Assembly: GCA_027577595.1 (NCBI GenBank)
Contig: JANBRJ010000149.1
Location: 1 to 23,793, forward strand
DNA length: 23,793 nucleotides
Reading direction: 5' to 3'
Source of the DNA: Coemansia sp. RSA 487
Taxonomy: Eukaryota; Kickxellomycota; Kickxellomycetes; Kickxellales; Kickxellaceae
The number at the start of each line of letters is the position of its first letter. Within the stretch, counting starts at the first letter, position 1. This document shows, piece after piece, positions 17,674 to 23,793 of this stretch. The notes below the pieces were generated by a model. That model was not told where the DNA came from and ran no database searches. It saw only the letters and a list, made by a program, of their open reading frames with translations. A program made the translations under genes and the position numbers.

Positions 17674-18300
17674 TTACTTTTCATCCTCTGGAATAACACC
17701 CTCGCTCTGACCATGGTACGGGTGGTTGACAAAGTTGAAAATAGGGATAACGTCAAAGTTCAAAAATGCGCCAGTAGAGTATTCTGCAGCCGTGCGCTGC
17801 AGCGACAACGGTAGCCTGGAGGTCCCGTGCATCGACTTCCCTTCCGCCTTTAGTTTACGGTACTCTTCGCGGTACATCCTTATTTCTCTTGCGTTCTCTG
17901 CGTATCCGAAAAACCTTGCACACGATTTGGCATACATCATCAGAAAGGCCTGGACAAATCCGATCCCGGTAGCCACCTTCATCGACCTGATCAATGGTTT
18001 TTTTCCAGTGCCCGAGGGCTGGAATTTCTCTACAAGGCCAAAAAAGAAATTCAGAGCAAGTAGGGTTTGATGGATCAGGTTAAATTGTTGGCCATTCAAA
18101 GATAATTATTAAACAATTGCAACTGTGTTTTTGTTTTTAGCTCCAGTCTACTTACCAAAAAAGTACATGAAGGCAGGTCCATATGCTACCCATCCTACAC
18201 CTTTGGCGTAATCGCTCCAACGAAAGTAACGAACGACACGCGAAAAAATCGGATCCGTGTCGATAATCGGACGAGACGCCTGGTGAAGCTTGTGTTGCAT
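17674..18300 (-). CDS. Complex I 21 kDa subunit (NUXM / nuo20.9-like), two exons
   Basis: An accessory membrane-arm subunit of mitochondrial NADH:ubiquinone oxidoreductase found in fungi. Exon 1 (18300-18156) reads MQHKLHQASRPIIDTDPIFS, then RVVRYFRWSDYAKGVGW and YGPAFMYFF. The intron (18155-18030, 126 bases) has a clear GTAAGT donor and a T-rich TTGTAG acceptor. Exon 2 (18029-17674) continues EKFQPSGTGKKPLIRSMKVA, completing a 166-residue protein. The IDTDPxFxRVVRYxRxSDY block is the hallmark of the N-terminal 21 kDa-subunit domain. The C-terminal part (FGYAENAREIRMYREEYRKL, then DVIPIFNFVNHPYHG) matches the companion C-terminal domain. One to two membrane helices are predicted (about 35-49 and 70-85). 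Its presence implies a functional complex I in this organism. It is divergent to the Cbp3 gene. Confidence 0.88.
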
Positions 18301-18692
18301 CGTCCGAAAAAATAGCGATTCGCGAGCTCCTCCTTGCTAAAAACAACTAATATAGGTGGGAAGAACAGACAGGCTACAGCTATTGTTTACGATTCTACTG
18401 AAAGCAAAGGAAAGAATCAGAATGCTGAAAAGTGTTGAGGAAATCAGGCTTTGAATCTCTTGCGTTTATCTCTTTTTTTCTGAAGTACAATCTAGGTCAT
18501 TGATTGCCTTTGATTGATCTAATCAAACTATAGATGTTCAAGCCCAAAAAGTTATCTTTTTGTACGATGGCTCCTCTCTTTTCGCTGTTCTCCATATTCA
18601 GTAATATTTGGGCTATCTTTTTTCGCTGTTTAAATTTAATAATGTGGAAAATACAGAATCGGACGGTTGGTATTTTGTGCAGATCCACAGAT
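18301..18692. other. Shared bidirectional spacer of complex I subunit and Cbp3 genes
   Basis: This spacer of 392 bases separates two divergent genes for respiratory-chain proteins. It contains a perfect 7+7 inverted repeat at 18509-18527 and a T-run near 18472-18478. The plus-strand frame of the Cbp3 gene stays open back to 18534 with ATGs at 18534 and 18642, so the exact 5' end of that gene is uncertain. Confidence 0.5.
18509..18527. promoter_or_regulatory. Perfect inverted repeat in the bidirectional promoter
   Basis: TTTGATT and AATCAAA flank the 5-base centre GATCT. TGATTG is also repeated at 18501-18506 and 18511-18516. A dimeric regulator could bind here, but no known factor is assigned. 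Confidence 0.35.
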
Positions 18693-19421
18693 ATGCTACG
18701 TAGCTACAGGGGTGTCCAGCGCAATATACGATCCTATAAATATATCACAAGAGCGCAAAGAGCAACGATAACTCAACAGCAAGCACAGTATAGTAGCAAA
18801 ACGAAAAGTAGCAACAGTGTTGCCAAAGAAACAGCGGAGCCCGAAAAACCACGCGTACTATCAGAAAAGTATGCCGGTTTTGTGCGCAAGTTCTTAGGAC
18901 CCTTCTTGCCACGTTACAGAGCGCAAAACATTGGCAAAACAGTGTACCAGATATGCAGTACGTGTCCGGGATACAAGGAGTTTTGGATAGACGAGTGCCA
19001 TCTGCCGGACACGTTTCAGACATGGTTCTCGACAACATCGCTCTATGTCTGGCTGATGATGGTTCGGATTCGCGCAGATCCCAACGCCAAGCACTACAAC
19101 CAAGGCCTGGTTGATAGCTTTTTCCGCGACGCTGAGCACAGGATCCGGAGGTCGGGGGTCACGTCCGGGAGAATCGTCAACGACACGCTAAAAGATCTGG
19201 TGTCGTCGTTCAAGGGCACGGTGATGTCCTTGGACCAGGGGTTTGCGTCGTCCGATGCTGTGCTGGCGGCTGCCGTTTGGCGCAATATGCTTCCTGACGA
19301 TGGCATGGTGCTACAGGTAGGCGAAATCACTAGGTTCATCCGTTCGCAGCTGGCGGCTCTTGACAAGCGCTCTGTCGACGACCTGATAGCCAACAAGTTC
19401 AAGTTCCAGTCTATTCGCTAG
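18693..19421 (+). CDS. CBP3: Ubiquinol-cytochrome c chaperone Cbp3 (UQCC1-like)
   Basis: With Cbp6, this chaperone binds newly made cytochrome b at the mitochondrial ribosome tunnel and starts complex III assembly. The conserved core is clear: YKEFWIDECHLPDTFQTWF, TSLYVWLMMVRIRADPNAK, HYNQGLVDSFFRDAEHRIR, LKDLVSSFKGTVMSLDQGF and SSDAVLAAAVWRNML. The ATG at 18693 gives 242 residues with a basic presequence free of acidic residues (MLRSYRGVQRNIRSYKYITR), suiting mitochondrial import. In-frame ATGs at 18642 (259 residues) and 18534 (295 residues) are possible, but the longest would add a very hydrophobic leader. The family usually has 270-330 residues, including a variable N-terminus. No intron was seen in the core. 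Confidence 0.88.
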   Translation: MLRSYRGVQRNIRSYKYITRAQRATITQQQAQYSSKTKSSNSVAKETAEPEKPRVLSEKYAGFVRKFLGPFLPRYRAQNIGKTVYQICSTCPGYKEFWIDECHLPDTFQTWFSTTSLYVWLMMVRIRADPNAKHYNQGLVDSFFRDAEHRIRRSGVTSGRIVNDTLKDLVSSFKGTVMSLDQGFASSDAVLAAAVWRNMLPDDGMVLQVGEITRFIRSQLAALDKRSVDDLIANKFKFQSIR

Positions 19422-19816
19422 CAATCTGGGCTGACTAATAGGTGTCTGTTTAATATACATGTGTTCTGTGTGAAGAACTTTGGAACCAAATGGAACAGTG
19501 TGGCTTGATTGGAAACACAACTCCTTCAAAAAAAAATCGTTGACACAGCCTACTAAGCCAAAAAAAGGACTGCTGAAATAGCAGAAACGGGTTGGCTCAG
19601 CTGCATTTTGAGTTTTACGCTTTTTGTTGCTGAACGGGTGCTCTTTTGCTTCTCTTTTGACAAGTTCAGGGGTTTCTTTTTTTTTTTTTTCCTTCTTGTT
19701 CAATAAACAAGCTGCTAATTTTTCTTTTTTTTTTTTTCATTTGGAATATCTTTATTCACGTCCTTTTTGTTCTGGTGAAAGCTCTTGTTTTTATTACCGT
19801 TGGAAGGCTTGAGGAA
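19422..19816 (+). other. Spacer between Cbp3 and the Dnt1-like gene
   Basis: This stretch of 395 bases is marked by long T-runs near 19677-19690 and 19722-19738. These lie in the usual place for the promoter of the following gene. No open frame with protein-like composition was seen, and no RNA gene was recognised. Confidence 0.5.
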
Positions 19817-22800
19817 ATGACACAACGCTCTGAAGAGCCCCGGAAGCGTTTCAAGCTGCGGGTGAGCTTTGTTGGGACAGATATCTACGACAACGACGAT
19901 AGTGTTCTCCCGTACAGAAAGCTCATCTATCTAGCGTATTCAGACGAACGCGTAGGCGAAGTCCGCAGAAAGATCGAGTCCATGTTTGCTAGCATGAATC
20001 CTGAGGACGGGTAAGTTGGGCTCCATTGTTCGTGTACACGAGTTACGCGTTATCCGCTCTTTGTTAGCCTCTTTCTTTAAAGTAGAAGTTGATCCGGCTG
20101 GCAGCAACTAAACCTCTTTTTCATTACTTGCCTATTATTTATTACATAGCCTGCGTCAAATTTCCCGACTGCGAGACTCGTATATGTGCGATGTATCGGA
20201 CGAATTCCTAGTTTCTGACGTTTTTGACGAGAGCCCCGTGGTGTATGCAGCGATGGATGCGCTAGCTGTTTACGAAAACGACGATACTGTTTCCGTAGCA
20301 CCTAACAGTACTGGATATACAGAGTCCCCAAGCACCTCGCATATGCAAAGCTCTGGTGGATCCAAGAGAAAGCGCTATATGCTGACGCAACAGCAGACAC
20401 CTTTAGGTCAGAACCCAAGTAAGAGCTTTGTCGTGACACCTAGCTTAGCAGCAAGCGGCTACAGCACAGATGACCAAGAAGGATACCCGGGTCCAAAAAA
20501 AGTACGCAGAATCAACAACAACGCCAGTATATACGTAGTAAAAGGACCCGAGTCCGTAAGCCCAGAGTTTTCGCCATATATGGCCAGAAATAATTCCATC
20601 TTGGGCGGCGAAGCTGCGAATATGTTGCCTGATGCACAAGGACAGATCGCCAATGGCCGCGATTTAAGATCCCAGGTCACTGCCCCTTCTAGCCCCGAGA
20701 TCTGGGGCAACCGAGGTTTGACGCCTCTTACGCCATCGCTTCAGCTCTCCTCTCATACAGAGCCTAATGGCAGCGCTGTGCAGGCCCCAATGGGAAATGG
20801 GAGCATACATGCTCAGGTATTGACTGAAGGAAGCCAGCAAACCCAAACAAGCATCAGCGGTACCAATGTGCCTATCCAGACAGCAAGAAGGGTCTCACAG
20901 GAATTGTCTACAGAAGCGGCAAGTGCAGCAGAGATTTCGGAAATGCAATCAGCACCCGTTTCAAAGAGCGTGGCCGCCAACCCCCCTGCCTCTAACACGC
21001 GTGCCAAATCAAAGCGTAGACCAGTCAGGGATGTGGAAGAGGAGTTGTTTACAGAAACGGCAGGCGCAGCAGAGGTTTCGGAAATACCCTCAACTCCTGT
21101 TTCAAAGAGAGCGTTTACCGACCCCCCTGCCTCTAACACACGTGCCAGATCAAAGCGCAGACCCATCGAGGATGTGGAAGAAGAAGAGGAGGAGAATCAG
21201 AAACAGGCAAGTGTCCCAAATGGCAAAACTACAACGCCATCAAAGTCTCAACAAGACACCAATAATGCCGAATCCACTGTTTCTGGTAGAACTGCGAACA
21301 AAAGAGCGACTATTGTTGTTACTCGAAGGAAATCGCCTGCACCTACTATACCCGCCGCGCAGGCTCCAACTAAAAAGCAGCAAATAAAGGCTACTTCACC
21401 TTCTAAGGCAGATTTGATCGAAAGTAAAGCTAAAGCGCAGCTATCTTTGGCCGAAGAAGCATCGGGATCAGAGTCGGGATCGGGATCTGAGTCGAGCTCA
21501 GGATCAGGATCAGAGTCCGAATCAGGATCGGAGTCAGGAAGTTCAAGCGAAGAGTCAAATGCTTTGGAGGAGCAATCTACCCCAAACCCCGATCAATTTG
21601 CCAAAGGTATAGCGCAGAAGGATGATGAAACTAAGGAGGCTGCTTCACCTGCAAAAAGCAAGATCAACGCACCGGGTACTCAAGAAACAGTGGCAAAATC
21701 ACCAGCGCGTCCACCGCCTGTCTCGTCTTCTTTGGCAAGCGCACCCCAGCATAAGACTTCAGATGAAGCACCGAGCGCTTCCTTGGTGGATATGTCTGCT
21801 GAGGAAGGAGAGGAATCAGAAGAGTCGTCTGGGGAGGAAGGGTCTTCCAATCAAGAGTCTTCATCGTCAGAATCAGACGAGGGATCGTCATCCGAAGAAG
21901 AGGCATCGGAAGAAAAAGCGAAGACGGGTCTCAAGGACAAATCGTCAACCGAGGTGAATTCTTCAAAGCCAAAGGATGGTGTCTCGAAGGCAGCAGAGAC
22001 AAAGACTATGGTGGGACCTGTCAAAGCAAAGGCATCTGCAAAAAGCATGAGAGCCGAAAGTGAGTCTGAAAAGGAGGATGAAAGCGAAAGCGGGTCTGAT
22101 TCGGAAGAGGGAAGTGGTAGTGAATCTGGGTCTGACTCTGGTTCTGGTTCGGAAGAAGATAGTGAAAGCGACACTGGGAGTGAATATTCGGACTATTCAT
22201 CTCCAGACACAGAAGTGACTAAAGCGCAGAAACCAAAGGGAGCTGAAAAGCCAAAGCCTACTCTAAAAGTAGTTACCAACCCCCCTTCAACGCCGGTAAA
22301 GGTAAAGCTAAGCGACGACAAGATTGAGGAGTTGCCAAAATCGCCATTGACATTATCCCGGCGCAAGGTCCAGCTACGCAAGACACCCGCAGAGGTCCCT
22401 CCATCGGATAGCTCTGATTCTGACTCAGACAACAGTACATCGCCGCGACGCTTAACAAAAATACCTGTCCTTGGCACGCCCGACGCGACTACGCGGAGCA
22501 GCGGTAATGATCTCCACAAGATGTTGCTTGCACAGAAAAATAAGCCTGGGATCGTGTCGATTAGCGAGATAGCAAGCAGCAAACCGTATGACTCTCTGCG
22601 CAAGAGTTTGGCAAAGGCCGCATCCACAAAGGTCACATCTAATTTGCAGAACACGCCCAACACATCTGACCCTACATGTCCTAAAAAGCCTGCCCGAACC
22701 GTATCTGCGGACGAATCGTCGGAGTCTGACTCAGATTCTGGTTCCGATTCTGGCTCTAATTCTGACATGTCTGATTTTGCAATGGGTGAAACCAAAGCTG

Positions 22801-22949
22801 GAAACAACAATGGAAATGACCAAAGGATGTCGGGTGCTCGTGCTGCTGCTGCTGGCGGACGCAAGATGCCAATTCGGTTTGCAGGAACAAAATCGCTAAG
22901 CGACAGCGCAAAGGCTCGGAGGAGAAAGTCTGCGCTGTTATCGCTATAA
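19817..22949 (+). CDS. Dnt1/Net1-like nucleolar protein, Ser/acid-rich, two exons
   Basis: Exon 1 (19817-20010) and exon 2 (20150-22949) join across a 139-base intron (GTAAGT to ACATAG), giving 997 residues. The first about 95 residues (RFKLRVSFVGTDIY, LIYLAYSDERVGEVRRKIES, LRQISRLRDSYMCDVSDEFL, VSDVFDESPVVYA) form a ubiquitin-like fold. It matches the N-terminal domain of Dnt1/Net1/Tof2 nucleolar proteins, which hold the Cdc14-type phosphatase and support rDNA silencing. The rest is low complexity. It contains a 47-residue tandem duplication (about 316-409) and five Ser/Asp/Glu clusters (about 503-535, 614-658, 702-747, 818-829, 918-942) between Lys-rich stretches, as in CK2-phosphorylated nucleolar proteins (Nopp140-like). 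The C-terminus is basic (AKARRRKSALLSL). Without the intron the domain is cut after residue 65. Assignment to the Dnt1 family rests on the N-terminus only. Confidence 0.75.
20011..20149 (+). other. Intron of the Dnt1-like gene
   Basis: The donor is GACGG|GTAAGT and the acceptor TTACATAG|CCTGCG, with phase 2, rebuilding GGC (Gly65). A CAACTAAAC branch-like string lies near 20104-20112. The N-terminal domain reads continuously only with the intron removed. Confidence 0.8.
20901..21182 (+). repeat. Tandem duplication of 141 bases inside the Dnt1-like gene
   Basis: Unit 1 is 20901-21041 and unit 2 is 21042-21182. Each encodes 47 residues, with 32 identical by eye. Both carry PPASNTRA(K/R)SKRRP and end in DVEE. 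The in-frame copy keeps the reading frame. The basic SKRRP could serve as a nuclear/nucleolar targeting patch, which is inference. Confidence 0.85.
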
Positions 22950-23500
22950 ATGGTTGGATCCAGTGCCTTCTAAATCAACAACCCTTCGCCCTCAAGGCCC
23001 AGGGTGTTCGTTGACAACACCTGTCCATTCGTTTTAATTTAAACTTCAACAGAGAAATACGCATACGAGAGAATGAAGCTTGGAGGATCGCTGGCAGAGC
23101 CCACTATGGGTGTACAGTTTTACTGATAAAAATATATCATCTCTCATTAACATTCAAGCTACTCATAAGGATATCGGCTAGAAAAGGGGCTAGAAAGATC
23201 AATTCAGTTGCGACCGTGGCAGTCATTAAATATAACACATTATGGATAGGGATTTCTGTCCTTTAAAGAATTTTTTTTGAAAATAATATTATTAATTTAC
23301 TGATAACCATGTAGGATAGTACGACAAGCCAGTGAATGTAGCTAGGGCGGTTTGACATTGGTTGGACCTATCAGTGCAAAACAGGCAAACGCACACAAGA
23401 AAGCACAAATGGTTAGTACTGTTGCCAAAAAGCAGCTGCAGATGTTTGTCTCTTCTGCTCGTATTCGAGCACTTACATGCAAGAGGGACTGCATCTCATC
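22950..23500. other. AT-rich spacer between the Dnt1-like gene and the right Fanzor copy
   Basis: This stretch of 551 bases has no convincing gene on either strand. It contains AT-rich blocks (e.g. 23268-23300) and the 3' flank of the Dnt1-like gene. The only open frame over 60 codons lacks recognisable content. Confidence 0.45.
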
Positions 23501-23793
23501 CTAGAACTAGGATTCCCAGAACTAGAGTTTGCCGCGGCTATAACCTTGGCTGAATTTCGTGGTAGTTGTTATTTGTTTGTCCTCGCCGTCTTCCTTTTCT
23601 TCCTGGATTGCTGTTCATCAGTGATAGCAACGGCAGCAGGCTGGTTGCGACAGAAGCGTTCTGGAGTTTTGCCGTGGTCGCGAAGGCCATGGAAAATATG
23701 CCTGAAGTTGAGAACGGCTGCGAGATCTCGGTTGTACAGGCGTGAACGAGGAGTCAAAACACCATCCACTTCCACGGGCCCCATACATAGTTC
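23501..23793 (-). mobile_element. Fanzor-type DNA transposon, 3' end (right copy, partial)
   Basis: This is the reverse-oriented counterpart of bases 1-296. The first 54 bases of the minus strand are identical to window bases 1-54; after that, scattered substitutions and one 3-base indel appear. The element ends at 23501 with the same CTAGTTCTAG (reverse strand). It is followed in the flank by GATGAG, which is unrelated to the left flank beyond a chance ATGA. No target duplication can be judged because the 5' end is outside the window. Confidence 0.75.
23569..23793 (-). CDS. Fanzor/TnpB-like nuclease, C-terminal fragment (right copy)
   Basis: The frame is open from the window edge to a TAA at 23571-23569. 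It encodes the same NRDLAAVLNF RuvC-III motif and RDHGKTPERF segment as the left copy, with about a dozen residue changes concentrated in the basic C-terminal tail. The putative catalytic Asp is kept. The region just before NRD again reads TPRSRLY without zinc-ribbon cysteines. The frame is uninterrupted over the visible part, so the copy may be fairly young or under constraint; its N-terminal bulk is not visible. Confidence 0.62.
   Translation of the reverse strand, partial: ELCMGPVEVDGVLTPRSRLYNRDLAAVLNFRHIFHGLRDHGKTPERFCRNQPAAVAITDEQQSRKKRKTARTNK

Overview
This window looks like fungal nuclear DNA. It carries compact protein genes with few, short GT-AG introns (about 100-145 bases), AT-rich and poly-T-rich intergenic stretches, and GC-rich third codon positions. 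Fungal or fungal-typical genes include the 21 kDa complex I subunit, a Cbp3 chaperone, an Mtm1 carrier and a Dnt1/Net1-like nucleolar protein. A complex I gene argues against budding and fission yeasts. The overall style (intron-poor, Fanzor-bearing) fits an early-diverging lineage such as Kickxellomycotina, but that placement is inference.

Layout. Bases 1-296 and 23501-23793 are the 3' parts of two diverged copies of one Fanzor-type (eukaryotic TnpB-like) transposable element. They lie in inverted orientation, with their 3' ends pointing inward. Both window ends fall on the same base of the element, so this is probably a whole contig broken at a repeat. Next to the left copy, 297-875 holds a scrambled PQ-loop amino-acid transporter gene: its middle part is inverted and abuts its C-terminal part. 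Then come an Mtm1/SLC25A39-like mitochondrial carrier (minus), a 1.5 kb AT-rich divergent spacer with a perfect four-run G4 motif, and a full-length ABCB (MDR-type) transporter (plus). These are followed by a Rad17/Rad24 checkpoint clamp loader (plus, with a 12-base first coding exon) and an unassigned, apparently partial spliced gene on the minus strand.

The right half holds an orphan 253-residue gene, mitochondrial GABA aminotransferase, adenylate kinase (intron inside the P-loop), and a small single-pass membrane protein (minus). After these come the U2 snRNP A' protein, the complex I 21 kDa subunit (minus, two exons), the Cbp3 complex III assembly chaperone, and a 997-residue Dnt1/Net1-like nucleolar protein with five Ser/acid clusters and a 47-residue tandem duplication.

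Functionally this is a mosaic of housekeeping genes rather than an operon-like cluster. Four to five products act in or near mitochondria (Mtm1, GABA-T, complex I subunit, Cbp3; adenylate kinase serves cytosol/intermembrane space). The complex I subunit and Cbp3 are divergently transcribed from one about 390-base spacer. The most unusual parts are the Fanzor remnants, the rearranged PQ-loop gene they border, and the unassigned minus-strand gene at 10506-11090. No tRNA, rRNA or CRISPR array was recognised.
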